Source: Amanita rubescens
Taxonomy: Eukaryota; Basidiomycota; Agaricomycetes; Agaricales; Amanitaceae
Length of the DNA: 32,533 bases
Direction of reading: 5' to 3'
Assembly (NCBI GenBank): GCA_015039365.1
Contig: WION01000568.1
Span: 1 to 32,533 of the forward strand
Shown here in pieces: positions 10,518 through 21,765 of this stretch (the stretch's first letter is position 1; every line of letters begins with the position of its first letter). The notes under the pieces were generated by a model, which was not told the DNA's origin, did not search any database, and saw only the letters and a list, made by a program, of their open reading frames with translations. A program made the translations under genes and the position numbers.

Positions 10518-10693
10518 GTCATTCGTGCACCTGCTACCTGAGTTCGACCGCTTCTATCACTCCATCGTGCTCTGCAACTTCAAAAACAACGCTATATATT
10601 TTTGTTGGTCTCATTCCGAAAAGAGATCAATAAACACGGTACATATTATCATAGTAGGGTGAGAGATAACAGAAGAATACATGACAATTGTAC
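10350..10693. other. Upstream region of flavin reductase B and 3' side of derlin
   Basis: No gene is seen. A TATATA motif lies at about 10593-10598, roughly 245 bp upstream of copy B's ATG, which is too far to call with confidence as its TATA box. Confidence 0.35.
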
Positions 10694-11654
10694 TCAATTT
10701 CCAAGCCGTCTGCCAGAACCCCAGTTGTGCCCCGAAGACCCGGCAGGGGGTCGTCTAGGAGGAATAACTTGCACACCATTACCCCCGCGAGGCCCATTGC
10801 CTTCCCCAATCCATGACTGTAACCATTGAGGGGCACGTCCGAACTGTTCCAGGGGAGGAGGTCGTCCACGCTCGTCAGAAGCCCACATAGTCCACCACCA
10901 AAAGTGTCCAACGATTGCTCCTGCAATCCCTTGAGCTGCGGCGTATGGACCACCCGTGAGCAAGTCCATGCCGATCATGATGTAAGGTAGGTATTTCACA
11001 GGCAAAGTAATTAAGCCCATGAGTGAAGTCTGAGATCCAGGTGGCGCGAGCGCAGCTGAGAGGTACACGAGTGCAACGAGGAGAGGCCGGGAGAAGACGG
11101 AAGCTCCAATCGGTTGACAGGCAAGCTTGAAGGTACCGTGTCATGTTGTTTATATGAAAATCATTACGCGTACTCACAATGATACATCCACCCGCAAGCA
11201 TGAGTTGCCATGCAAAATCCGCTGATCTTCTGGCAAAAGGGCGGGACTCGAGCTGGTCTGCTGTGCGACTAGGAAAACGTCAATAAGCTGAATAACGTGC
11301 AATGAACATGACACCAACTAGAGCATCACCAAGTCGAAGATATAGTTAATACCGGCACCTAGAGGTCCATCCTATTAACGTGTAGTTGGTACACGTGTAT
11401 GAATGCAACGCACTTCCGAGAAAGAAACTGGTGTAAATTCTCCATATCTAGTTGGCATTCAGTTAGCCCCGCCAGGAATAGGTGAAAAGTACATTACATG
11501 CCTCGAATTTGCGCGTCATGAGTGACAGATCAAATATGATTTTGTACGCCGATACAGCTCGCATCAGCACTGGAATTGTCACTCCAACAGAGGAGGCACA
11601 GAGAAAACGAGTGACGGGCGGTATTTTTCGAATCTCAGCGAGAAACTGGTCCAT
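10694..11654 (-). CDS. Derlin-family ER-associated degradation protein with SHP box
   Basis: Five exons give about 250 aa: MDQFLAEIRKIPPVTRFLC (first exon 11502-11654), then IWRIYTSFFLGS, AGINYIFDLVMLY, RTADQLESRPFARR, and a last exon from LACQPIGASVFSRP to the stop. Derlins are multi-pass ER membrane proteins, rhomboid pseudoproteases that help extract misfolded proteins to the cytosol. Seen here are the WR motif (WRIYTSFF), the GxxxG motif (GAIVG), several hydrophobic segments, and a C-terminal WGSGRRLG that fits the SHP box which binds Cdc48/p97. The SHP box makes it closer to yeast Dfm1 and animal derlin-1/2 than to yeast Der1. The first intron uses a GC donor (GCATGT at 11501). Confidence 0.9.
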
Positions 11655-12212
11655 GGTTGCCGCGTCGTGGTATAGCCTTGAACCCTGACTGGGGTGTAAC
11701 GCCTACGTGGATATGAGGCAAATTAGGCAACTCTCTCTCACGCATGGCCACTTCCAATCTTGACATCTTCCACGTGCAAACCACGAGTTCACGTTCATGA
11801 TGAGTGTTCACCACAAGTGGTAACCCCGCGATTGGATATAATAAGGGAGCACTACCTGCACTACCTAGCACTGCGGCATCATCCGGCGTCTAATGTCAAT
11901 CACATCATCACAGTAGTTATCGCTTCTGGACCCAGGATGTAATTTCGGACACGGACAGCGGCGCCCGATCACGCACGAGAAGACTATGGATCCATGGTTG
12001 TCCTCATGTTCTCATAGATGTGTTTGTGGGCTGCTGTTTTCAGACTGAAGGGTTCCCATGTCTCGCTTGTGCGATCTTGCTTCTTTTAACCGGAAATCGG
12101 ACCGATGAAATCAGATGGATTACTACGGGAAATTCTGATGCCCATAAATACAATCACGACAGGAGAACTGAGTGGAGGTTTAGCTACTGAACGGATAGCA
12201 CGAGATATGTCA
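11655..12212. other. Intergenic region upstream of derlin
   Basis: This stretch lies between the derlin start and the 3' end of kinase B. I see no supported gene. Short open frames on both strands lack recognisable motifs. Confidence 0.4.
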
Positions 12213-13369
12213 TTATACCAGGTTTGTCAGGTCATTCACGACCTGCCCAATTCCTGGTCTTGCGGAAGGATCGGCCTCCCAACACTGGATCAGGATGGTA
12301 TACCAGGCATTGGGTATACCATCTCCGGACGGACGGATCCTCTTATCAACCACACGAGGGTGGATTGCTCCCATCGAGCCTCTTAAATGGTATTCTTCGC
12401 CCTTTAATACCTGCGAGAAATGCATTCCATAAACTTATGTGTGGCAATGGATGTTGTCAAACTAACCTCGGAAGCAGTGACGGAAAATGCGTATATGTCA
12501 GCTTCTTTCGTTGCCAAGGTGGAGACATCAATTTTCTCCGATGCTGCCATTTTGATAAGAGTTTCGGGTGCAAGGTATACAACTGCCCCTCTGTGCCTGG
12601 TCTGTGTTGCATAAGTTTCATCTTCAAGTAAGCGCGAATGCCCAAAGTCCGTTATTTGAGCAACGCCTGCACCGTTGACCAGAACATTCACCTAGATTTA
12701 CTAGTTTATCATGACGCTGAACGTGCTCAACTGCATTACTTACAGCTTTGAGATCACCATGGACTATTTTCAAGTCGTGCATGTGTTTTAAACCTTTTGC
12801 AATATCCAAAACCTAATACACTGTATAGCAAACGCATTTCGGACTTAGAATGAAGCTCACCAAGCGCCCTCTGTTCGCCCCAGCATTTTTCTTGACATAT
12901 TGTACGACGGTACCGTCATCGACATATAAGGACACCAAAGCCAGCTGGTTGCCGTTCCAGTTCATGGTGCCCAGGAACTCAACAATATTTTCATGCGGAT
13001 TGCTTTGTAGAGTCATCCATGTACGGCCCTCGCGGTCAAAGCGCTTTGCGATACAACAAAGATTAATCCCCGCCACGTTTGGGTAGTTAAGGGAACTGTA
13101 CCCGTTTGCACTTCTCGCCATCTTTAATTCGAAAAACCTTGATTGCGACCTTAACAGGTTGTAAACATTGTGACCGATTCTCTGGCTTTATGTGGAGGGG
13201 ACTCACCGCGCAACTTGAAAAGTCACCTTTATAAACGTCGGATACAGCGCCCTGTCCGATGTTTTGAAAGTCGCACCGGACCAGTCCTGTAAGATCCTTC
13301 AATTCTAATTAGAAAACCGAGGTGAGATTTGGACATTTGACGCACAGGAATACTAGGCGAAGGGGTCAT
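12213..13369 (-). CDS. Kinase B: TKL-type protein kinase, 278 aa
   Basis: The model is complement(join(12213..12410,12467..12691,12744..12812,12861..13043,13102..13149,13207..13304,13354..13369)). All exons keep phase and all introns are GT-AG. The protein starts MTPSPKLKDLTG, then glycine loop IGQGAVSDVYKG, VAIK, ENIVEFLG, HGDLK with VNVL, TDFGHSR, LAPE, and CWEADPSARP near the C-terminus. It is a complete kinase with almost nothing outside the catalytic domain. Introns match kinases A, C and D at the VAIK, HGD, NVL and post-TASE junctions. The TATA box at 13400-13405 supports the chosen start. It shares the family's HGD in place of HRD. The substrate is unknown. Confidence 0.85.
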
Positions 13370-13399
13370 TCTTCAACGTTTAGTCAAAAGCCTTGTGCG

Positions 13400-13405
13400 T
13401 TTATA
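13400..13405 (-). promoter_or_regulatory. TATA box of kinase B
   Basis: TATAAA on the minus strand begins 36 nt upstream of the ATG at 13369, similar to kinase A. Confidence 0.5.
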
Positions 13406-13409
13406 AGTA

Positions 13410-14596
13410 TTCGGGCAACTTCCAGTCTTGTTTTTTACATCGCCACGAAGCTTATTTCAACAGCCACAACGCCATAACTTTGTTCTGATCTGGTTACTTG
13501 TCAAATACATACGTAATGAGCAACAGCATTGTGACCCCCGATGATGCAGGAGATTTGAAGGTAGTATCTGAACAAGATTTGTAAACGCGCCTATTGTTTG
13601 ATGGATTTCATACCTATTGGCGCTGTTCAGGTTCGGCAATAGCATTTTTTACGATTGTCGATTGTTTAGGGGCGTCACTTTCTCTATATATACCAAGCTG
13701 ATTAGCGCCCGTTAAACTGCAAGTCCTGTCGCATCATATATGGGAGCGGCCTTCGGGAATCGCCTGAATGTGAAAGCGTGGTCTACACGTGTACATCTTT
13801 CCTTTTAGTATAACAAAATGTTGTGTCAGGACAGCCTTGAAGATGTAGTGCGGCGCGTGGCATATAATTTTAGGACCTTCCATCTATGGACGAGCCTCTT
13901 GATAGTCGATTAGTAAAGACATTTTATGGCAACTACCCAGACAGAACATTGTGTCAGTTGATCACCAGGGTGCAGGCGAATTGAATACAACAAAGACACG
14001 TCCTTCTCCGCTCATCCGGGAAATGACACGGGCGCCACTCACCTTATACTTGGCGCACGAGGGCTATGTAAATAGTTTCAAGTTGCACAGCGAAAGCACC
14101 AACCTTGGGTTACCGCCAGGTTGATATAAGAGTGCCACTGTTTGTTCCATTTTTTTGGGTTGGTATTCACGACGCTCACTGAGAAGACGACGCCCTTGTT
14201 AGCAATGAAGAGATTTTCCCAGGGTCAGCCAAACCAATATCGTGGCGTGAACGATCACATCTCGCGGTAAACTCGTGACGCAACCTTCCGAACACGTTCA
14301 CTTTCAGTCAATTCAGTTCACACGTGTAAGAAGCCGCACACATCATGAATATCATATCAAGATGACAAATGCGGCGTATCTGAAGACTGGTAAGTCGCTA
14401 GAAGGCCCTAATATGTAATCATGTCAGTACCTTTTGCTTCAGGCTAAACGTTCCGTATGCCTGGAAAGGAGCCTTTTGTCCCTCAGAAGAACGGCTGAAT
14501 TCAAACATGGGCGCTTCGATCCCCAGACGCTCTCACAAACTTTAGATTGGATCGCACTTACCTGACTGGTAACATATGGATGGATTTAGCAACACT
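13410..14596. other. Divergent intergenic region between kinases B and C
   Basis: About 1.2 kb separates two divergently transcribed kinase genes. I see no gene that can be supported. An ATG at 14361 followed by a good GTAAGT donor gives only about ten codons before a stop. A TATATATA run lies at about 13684-13691. Confidence 0.4.
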
Positions 14597-14602
14597 TATA
14601 TA
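14597..14602 (+). promoter_or_regulatory. Possible TATA box of kinase C
   Basis: TATATA lies 77 nt upstream of the ATG chosen at 14679. The equivalent region of kinase D (about 22855) has no such motif. Confidence 0.3.
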
Positions 14603-14644
14603 GGGATCTCTGAGCTGCTGTTTAGCATGCGTCAAAGAGCAGAT

Positions 14645-15830
14645 TCCATCGTGACTGACACTGCATCCTGGACCGTCTATGCAGCTTAACCCTGCCATAC
14701 CTGTGCTCATGTTCCTTCTACTTCTACGAGCTTGTAAAATAACACTCAGACAATAGAGACTCAACGGGCAAGTCACAAAAGCCAGCCCTCACACGATTGG
14801 ATGCGGTGCTTTCAGCAATCTATACAGGGGCGATTATAATTATGGTGGACGCATCTATCCCGTAAAGGCTCCCATTACATACTGGACAATAACTAAATTG
14901 CTGAGTTTCAAGGTTGCTATCAAAGTTCTACGAGGTGTTCACCACAGCATTGAGGAACGCCAGAAAGTGGAAAAAGTAAGATAAAGATCAAACCGTTCTG
15001 CTATCCCCATAATAACCTGAAAAGTATCTCAATCGCGAATGTATCGTCTGGTTACGACTAAATCACCCGAACATTCTACCATTCTACGGCATTGAAGACT
15101 CACTGGATGCATCGCCTGCCTTGATCTCTCCGTTGTGTACCTTTGGGGACATTGAAAATTATCTCAAATTGTATCCCAACGCTGATCGCTTTAAGATAGT
15201 AAGTTTATGGATCCCGTTGATCAGAACTATTCTGAGAATGCTTCGAATTGTAGTTAATTGGAGTAGCGTCAGGCTTGGAATATCTCCATGGAGAACGAGT
15301 CGTGCATGGGGACATTAAGCCAGTTGAGCTTTTTCTTTTCTTTGAAGGGAGTATACTAATTATCAGAATAGCAAAATATTCTCATTAATGATCGCCACAC
15401 CCCGGTGCTTTGCGATTTTGGAAGATCTAGGATAATTGGTCAGAGAGGCTTTACAACTAAATTCGCCGGGGCTGTTCGGTACACGGCACCCGAGCTTATA
15501 ACAGATGACTCAGATCACCCTCCAGTAACGCTGGCGACAGATGTTTACACCTTTGCGATTGTCGGGGCAGAGGTAAACATTTCGATTGTGCGGATAGAAC
15601 ATTTCTTAAAATTCGACCACAGATTCTCAATGGTCGACCAGCATTCACTGGATCCGACTTCAATATAGGGAATAAGGTACTGAGGGGCGAACGTCCCCAA
15701 CCACAACAAGGTCTACACGGGAGAGCAGCTTATGCCTGGCCGATCCTGGGTGCCTGTTGGGTTTCAGAACCTGGTGGAAGAATGCCGATGAGTGTAGCTG
15801 CGCCTCATTTATACCAGCTTTGATATACGC
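14645..15830. repeat. Segmental duplicate shared with 22905-24095
   Basis: The whole of kinase C, with introns and about 35 bp of leader, is repeated in direct orientation about 8.25 kb downstream as kinase D. The first common block is GGACCGTCTATGCAGCTTAA and the last is ACCAGCTTTGATATACGCATG. Intron lengths are nearly the same in both. Confidence 0.9.
14679..15823 (+). CDS. Kinase C: TKL-type protein kinase, 278 aa
   Basis: The model is join(14679..14702,14757..14861,14913..14975,15025..15198,15254..15322,15372..15572,15623..15823); every exon keeps phase. It starts MQLNPAIPRLNGQVT. Seen are the glycine loop CGAFSNLYRG, VAIKVLRG, LNHPNILPFYG, HGDIKP with QNIL, CDFGRSR, TAPEL and a DVYTFAI block before the final exon, which ends APHLYQL. 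All catalytic residues are present; HGD replaces HRD. The first exon is the least certain part (weak GTGCTC donor). The stop lies only 38 nt from the stop of the helicase on the other strand, so their transcripts probably overlap. The role is unknown beyond Ser/Thr or dual kinase activity expected for the family. Confidence 0.85.
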
Positions 15831-15861
15831 ATGTACAAAATATTTACATTGTGTCCTGCAT

Positions 15862-18800
15862 CTATTCACCGTCTCGCCGCATCCCTCTTTCAATATACAT
15901 CTCATCGTCGCTATCACTTCCCAATCCAATGTCAAGATCGTATTGCTCCAGATTTTGGGATACGATTGCCCGTAGTCGAGCCAGAGTGTCTTCTAGCTGG
16001 GCTTCCGCCTTTGCTCTATATTTGGCATCGTAGCCAGTCTCCCTTATGCTGACAGGTTCTTCCGGATCCCATGTGATGCCAATTCCTCGCCAGCCTCCTT
16101 TTGTGTGTACATAATTGAGGAATGAACGCCATAGAGGGTCCAAAGACAGAACGATAGGATTGCCAACAACGATCAGGAGAGCCTGCGCTCTTGTCATGGC
16201 AACTGCGTGGAAGGTAGGCTGAGCGTCCATTTAACACATAAAAGTACTGACCATTCAATCTAAGCGGACTTGCAACGAAACCGAGAGACCGCCTGATGTC
16301 CAGTGAAAGATGGTTAGGAGTGCTCCGAACCGTCGACAAGATTATAACCCGACGTTCCTAGCAGCTCATTCATGCAGGATTTATATGTAGAATCGAACCG
16401 ACTTACCTGGCCTTGGAATTCGTCCACGGTACCGACCTTGATATCTCTCAACTTCGGGTCCTTGAAGAATAATTGTTGTATCTTGCACTTTTGAGAATGG
16501 TAAGGTGCAATAACGCCAATGTGTTCAGGTCCTGGGGAAGATGGTATATTAGCATTTGTGATCGCTGGAGGAAAATAGCTTACGGGTCCCCTTCTTGCGA
16601 TCAGATACCAAACTAGAGCAATATTGCTTGACGATGGTAGCTTCATCGATATTGAAAAATGAGGGTGACGACTCTTCCCGTTGATCTCGCCCGGCAACAC
16701 CATGAAAGATAATTGGGAACTGTTTCTTTGGCAGAATTTCATGATTCTCAAGACTGTGAGTGACTACAGGGTCACCGCATGACTTGAGCTCAGAGGCGTA
16801 GAAGTGCTCATTGGAAAATGCGAGGATATCCGGATGAGACCTGAAGTTTTTCAACAACTTGACAACCCTAAAAAGTGGGAGCGTTAGCTTGGGTTCATTT
16901 GCACAAATGGAACGGAGCGCACGTCAAGCCTCGACCGAGCTCTTCATCGTATACCTCACGATCCATTAGCCTCTTTAGGTAACTCTTCTGTAACTCAAAC
17001 TTCCTAGCAATTGGAGAGTTTATCTCGGGACCGAGCTGACGGTGATCACCGGCAAGTACGAAGTTTGTGGAACCGTTGCCAAGAGTCCTAAATGGTATCA
17101 TGATTTCCGGCTCTTCACCGTGTCCCGCCTCATCGATAAAGATGTGGCTGAAATAACCCTTTTTAAAGCCTATCCCCCACAGCACGCCTGCGGTTATGCA
17201 TGTTGACACTATGACCCGATACTTCTTCAATTCTTCTACGAGAGGAAACGCAAAGACATCATTGTCATTAACAAGCGCATACTGATGAAGGTCCTTATTC
17301 AAGTCCTCCGTTTTACGCGATAGAGAGTTGAGCCGAAATAAGACAGATTTTCCAAGAACCTTGAGTCTATTAGCTATAATGTCCGCTGCAGTATTGCTCG
17401 GCGCGCAAGCAAGGATGCGGGCATTCGGATTCAGCAGTAAAAGTTGGCGCATCGCTTCTACGATGGTCAATGTTTTTCCAGTCCCAGGACTGGACGTATA
17501 CACATTATTTAGCGTTTTAATCAATGGGACATAAATTAATACACTCACGGGCCAAAAATGATGAAAGGTACGCTACCCGGGGGTTGCTTGACAATCGCCG
17601 CAACAGCTTCAAGCTGTTCATAATTTGATTTCAACTCTCTATTGACCGGGTTTATAGCCACTACCTCCGCAGGTGTTACTCGAATATTTTCAATGTGGGT
17701 TTTATCGGGGAAAAGCAACCGCATTGGTTTAAATGGGCTGATAGCCGCATAATGTTTGCGGCGCTCAGGTAACCGGTTGTAGACGAATCGAATATCGTAC
17801 TTGTTTCCTCGATAATTGCTAAAGTCGTCACTGAAGTACAAAGTGAGGATATCAAAGCGGATGCTGTGCACACGCCCTTGATACCAGGTACTATCAGTCG
17901 AATCGCCCGACCTCCGGACGAGGATGTAGTCGCCGACAAGCACCGAGGGTCTGCGGTCAACGACACCTTTGACTTGCACACTAGATACAATATGAGCTCT
18001 ACTATGGCTCGTGCCACTGACAACTTACTCGTAGTGAGATTTGTTCTTCGTCAGCTCCGCATCTTGCAATGCATAATGGTCCAAATCCCGCCTGGACAGT
18101 GAATACCCGTCAGATGTCGAAGAGAACTGAATCACCTCAAACTCACTTCCTCTGCTCGCCTTCGATATAAAGCAACCCTTGAAACCAATCACCGTACGTA
18201 TTGACATTGAGAACGGTCGGCATGAGACGCTTGAAGGCTCGGAGAGCTTCCGCTGAGTTTCGTTGAAAAGCCGCGTTGATCAGAGCTGGGGGCGGATCGA
18301 ACTTGGGCAAAACATTGGCCCATTTTATGGGCGACCACACTGCGGGTCGGGGGCTAAGGATAACGGGCCCGTCGATCAACAGCGGAGTCCATTTCTTCTT
18401 TTTGTACGGAGCCCGTGGCTTGAGTTCCTCCTGGTCCTCCGGGGATCCAGCAGTCCCATGAACACGCCTCGTGATGACAAACGGATTACCCTTCCGAGCA
18501 AACACGAGCTCCAATGTATCCTCATAGTATCCAGCATCAGTCGGAAGGAAGACGACGACGACGGCTTTCGGTTTTCTTCTGGTAACCGGACCTCTACCGC
18601 CCAACGTAACGGTAAACCTAATCAAGGACAACCATTCATATTAAGCGCACGGACCGAGTGGCGTCGAAAGAAAAACGACTTACGGACCCCTCGATCCACG
18701 ATTGCCGATGGATGAGCGTATAGAAGCACCGACCAACTTGACCGCATCCTTCTCCGTTCCAAGCATATTGATATTGACGGTCTCACCCTTTGCCTCTCCA

Positions 18801-19243
18801 AGTGGCACCACGCCAAAATCAACACCATCCTTCATATCGACCACAATCCCCTGCTTATCCTCCTCTGCAGCAGCAAGCTCTTCTCTTAAGCTTTGTATCT
18901 TGTCCTGTCGTTCATGTTCCGCCACATGTGCTTGCATCTCAACGACAAAAATAACCCTACGACACCGTTGACACTTCTCGGTCCTGTCCTCTTCTGGCGC
19001 AGCTTCTACTGGTTTTGCTGGAATAGCAACGGGGCCAATAACCTGCTGCGACTGCTCCTGCATGACGAATTTTTGATGCCTCTTTCCAGCACGATGTTGA
19101 GCGATCGACTGACGAAAAAGCAGTGCGCCGCAGGAGCACCAGAGAGCATCGTGCCTCAAAGTGCAGGCCCGTCCCTTCAGGCAGCCTGCTTCAGTAAAGT
19201 GCGCCTCGCAGATTATCCAACGGTTAGTGCGTGTTTGTGGCAT
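15862..19243 (-). CDS. MOV10/SDE3-like superfamily 1 RNA helicase with N-terminal zinc fingers
   Basis: A multi-exon gene of roughly 950 aa. The N-terminus carries a CCCH finger (C-x8-C-x5-C-x3-H, starting CEAHFTEAGC), a finger with CSC and H-x5-H, and a third, CQRC followed by HVAEH. An acidic coiled region and a beta-rich middle follow. The helicase core is complete: Walker A GPPGTGKT (split by an intron ending near 17490), CAPSNTAAD, DEAG (FIDEAGHGEEPE), LAGDHRQLGP, KNFRSHP, VGTVDEFQGQ then ERRVIILSTVRS, and VAMTRAQ. This order is typical of Upf1-like SF1B helicases of the MOV10/SDE3/Armitage branch, which act with Argonaute and small RNAs or unwind RNA 5' to 3'. I start at ATG 19243; the frame stays open upstream but without another ATG. 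The C-terminus is acidic and ends RRDGE. Confidence 0.88.
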
Positions 19244-19504
19244 GGGAGGATGACAAGTGTTTGGCACACTCGGGAGCCATCTAAACGTAAATTTATACCT
19301 TCTACCGGCTCCGTCCGGAAAAACTGCATTTCCAGACTTCCGTGCCGGCTCAATGCAGGAATGCTACAAGGTTCCGGTGTTGTGGAACTGTAAAGAATAA
19401 CGTTGTTGAGCGTCATCACGGATTGCCGTAATCTGCTTTGATATGACACATCGTTATCATGCTTCTCAATTGCACCAAACTTCCGGATTCGAAAAGCATG
19501 GGGG
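19244..19504. other. Upstream region of the RNA helicase
   Basis: Nothing else is supported here. Confidence 0.35.
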
Positions 19505-20240
19505 AGCTTGCGACCCCTTTGTTAATTGTATAGACTTACAGATTTGTCATAAATCGTGAACTCCCTCTTTAGCCAATCTAATGTCCTCTGGTCATTTTGA
19601 AGCAAGAGGAAAATCTTCCAAACTTCCGCGTGAATCGTGATAGTTATTCAACCAATCTTTTTTTCTGCGGTAATAAGAGATATCAACAAGCTTTTTATCG
19701 ATTGGACACCTCAAGAAGCACAATTGGCGGCGAAACTCCTCACATGGTCACATGTTCAAAGCCAAGGTAACCCTTGACTCCGCGTACTAGCATAACGTCT
19801 TCGATTCTAATGCCAAATTTTCCATTCTCGACCAGTCACGGTCATCCCAGCTTTCAGGGGAACGCTGTTGTATGCTGTGCGAAGAACGTCACTTGAATGT
19901 CTGGAAGGTATTATGAATAGATTTATCGATGCGCACGACGACACCATGCGAGGTTAAAATTGGATCACATGGTATCACCTTCTTGCACGTTCAAGTATGG
20001 TCCAACACCGTGACCTTTGTCTGTGATGACTGTCAGATCGGAAAAGAAGCCAAGGGTAATAAGCACACCTGTGATTCAGAAGCGTATAAAGGGTTGGTCA
20101 CATCTTATCGAGGCCATCCTGCTCCGAATTGGACAGATCGAATAAACTCGAACTTGATCGAAGCGCATACACGCGATATGACCATGTAAAAACTCTTGTG
20201 AAAGCCCGCTTTTCTTGCCGCCCCGTCGGAGTATCAAAAC
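19505..20240 (-). pseudogene. Aminopeptidase P 3' fragment, decayed copy
   Basis: This stretch matches 26645-27615, the last third of the intact aminopeptidase P gene, in the same orientation. Blocks such as TGTATAGACTTACAGATT, CTCTGGTCATTTTGAAGCAAG, AAGCTTTTTATCGATTGGACACCT and GGAACGCTGTTGTATGCTGTG are shared. The copy has internal deletions (for example near 19730 and 20100-20180), frame breaks in the EPGYY region, and lacks the first two thirds of the gene. It cannot encode an enzyme. Confidence 0.85.
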
Positions 20241-20420
20241 CGTGGCTCGTTGTCTTTCCGCCGCGTTCCTGCTCGGAGTTGGAGATGTCATCGCACAGCA
20301 AGCCATCGAGAAAAAGGGCGGCTTCTGTGGTCGGGATGTACGTTCTGAAGTTATTCCACTGACGACGACGTGGAAGTTTGCGAGAATGGCTAGATTCACG
20401 TTCCACGGAGGCGGGTAGAG
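20215..20420 (+). pseudogene. Mpv17/PMP22-family fragment
   Basis: The plus strand reads PRRSIKTVARCLSAAFLLGV then GDVIAQQAIEKKGG and later ARMARFTFHGGG, which is the N-terminal part of an Mpv17/PMP22 membrane protein (peroxisome or inner mitochondrial membrane). The reading stops after about 65 residues, before the remaining transmembrane segments, and no ATG precedes the similarity. The fragment abuts, and slightly overlaps, the aminopeptidase fragment on the other strand, so this is a rearrangement junction. Confidence 0.65.
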
Positions 20421-20489
20421 TTCGACGAGATTGATTGCCTTCGTCGTGCCAACTCGGTTGAAATGTGTTCGGACCTGGGGTTTTTGCAG

Positions 20490-20565
20490 GTTGCTTATTT
20501 AGTTTCACTTGGGCAGGTTTTATCTACGCATATAACTAGTCGGTATAATGTTTTTCTACAGTTCA
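20490..20565. repeat. Short repeat shared with 22137-22265
   Basis: TTGCTTATTTAGTTTCACTT, CACGCATATAACTAGT-like and GTGTAATGTTTTTCT-like blocks occur in both places in direct orientation. The copy here lacks about 45 nt present at 22172-22216; the ends of the missing piece share a few bases. Confidence 0.7.
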
Positions 20566-20703
20566 TAAACTTCTCAAATGTGTTGCCAAGGTGGAGTTGA
20601 ATTTAGAGACTCGAGCTAGAACGAAGCTGAAAACGACTGGAACGGGTACATCAGGCACGTGTATCGTTGTGCACATACTGCAGCGTGGGAACGTCCTTGT
20701 TTC

Positions 20704-21604
20704 ATGCCATTTCTACGCGTCATTTCAACACTCTGTCCAAAGCGTTTGAAACCGTCAGATTGTATTGATCTCTCAGGCATATTGACGCCCGCAGTAACGC
20801 TACCATGCGGGAGAACGAGACTCCGAGGCCTCAACCACGACTACAAAGTCCCTTTTCCTCCTAACACACGTGGCTTCCTTTACTACCACATCCCACCCAA
20901 AGCTCCGCCCTTTGTCGGTGAAATCCGCTTCCGTTGCGCAAATAGTCTGCAAGATTTCCCCAATGGCAAGGATCTGTTGTCGATCGACAGGTTTAACCCC
21001 TGGTCGATCACCCTATCCACCTTGTCTAATCAAACCACCTACCTCAACTTTCAGAGGCAGTTGATGCTCGATGATCTTGCCTCGCAGACGACGGTGGATA
21101 CATGGGTCACGAAGAAAGCACTGTACAAGTCACACTATATCGGACCGAAAAATCCTATCCTATATTACTTTCGTCAACCCTTTCTCTTCCGTTTTGACAG
21201 TCGTAGACTTGCGTTTTACACTGCAACAAAAGATCAAATTGGTCTTTGTATAACGAACAACCCGACTAGTGACCACCGCCGACGCCGCCGGGTCCAGCCA
21301 TACGGCGGTAAGTTATCATGGCAGTTTTGAATAAACCATATAAAGAATAATTTCACTAGGAATTAGCCTGGTCCAAATGGAACGATATGCGTCTCCCCAG
21401 CGTCCGAAAGACGAGATGGTGGCCTTGCGCATTCTCGAGATCGTAGAGCCGGTGAAAATTTTGATCGAAGACTATGATGGCCACATCCAACGCCCTACTG
21501 AAGGGGCGCTAATCCAACAATCAAAGCACATCCCAATAACAATCCTAAAGACGGCGATGGAGGGCGCGGGAATCTTACCGCACAATTTCGAGGACCTTCC
21601 TTGA
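20704..21604 (+). CDS. Uncharacterised conserved Agaricomycete protein, 282 aa
   Basis: The model is join(20704..21307,21360..21604), with one GT-AG intron of 52 nt in phase. The protein has a PFPPNTRGFLYYH block, then PPFVGEIRFRC, GKDLL, PWSI, a short Arg-rich run (HRRRRR), and a C-terminal ILEIVEPVKILIEDYDGHI block. I have seen this type repeatedly in mushroom genomes without a known function; that recollection is not proof. It has no signal peptide or membrane span. The frame is open for 45 nt upstream of the chosen ATG without another ATG. Confidence 0.7.
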
Positions 21605-21765
21605 CTTTTAGTAGACGTATACCAATATAAAATGCGCTAGACGTGACGTTTCCGAAGAGAAAAAACACATCCAACGCATTGGTGCAGCATTTGCGGCTCA
21701 GCGCTCAACTCCGTTGACTTCACGACATGTTTCTCAAATTCTCATCTTTGTAATAAAGAAACATT

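Noticed and set aside
13450..13691. A kinase B start at 13645 with the TATATA run at 13684
   Set aside because: Its exons end in a phase that does not fit the next exon, whereas the ATG at 13369 with TATAAA at 13400 splices cleanly in phase.
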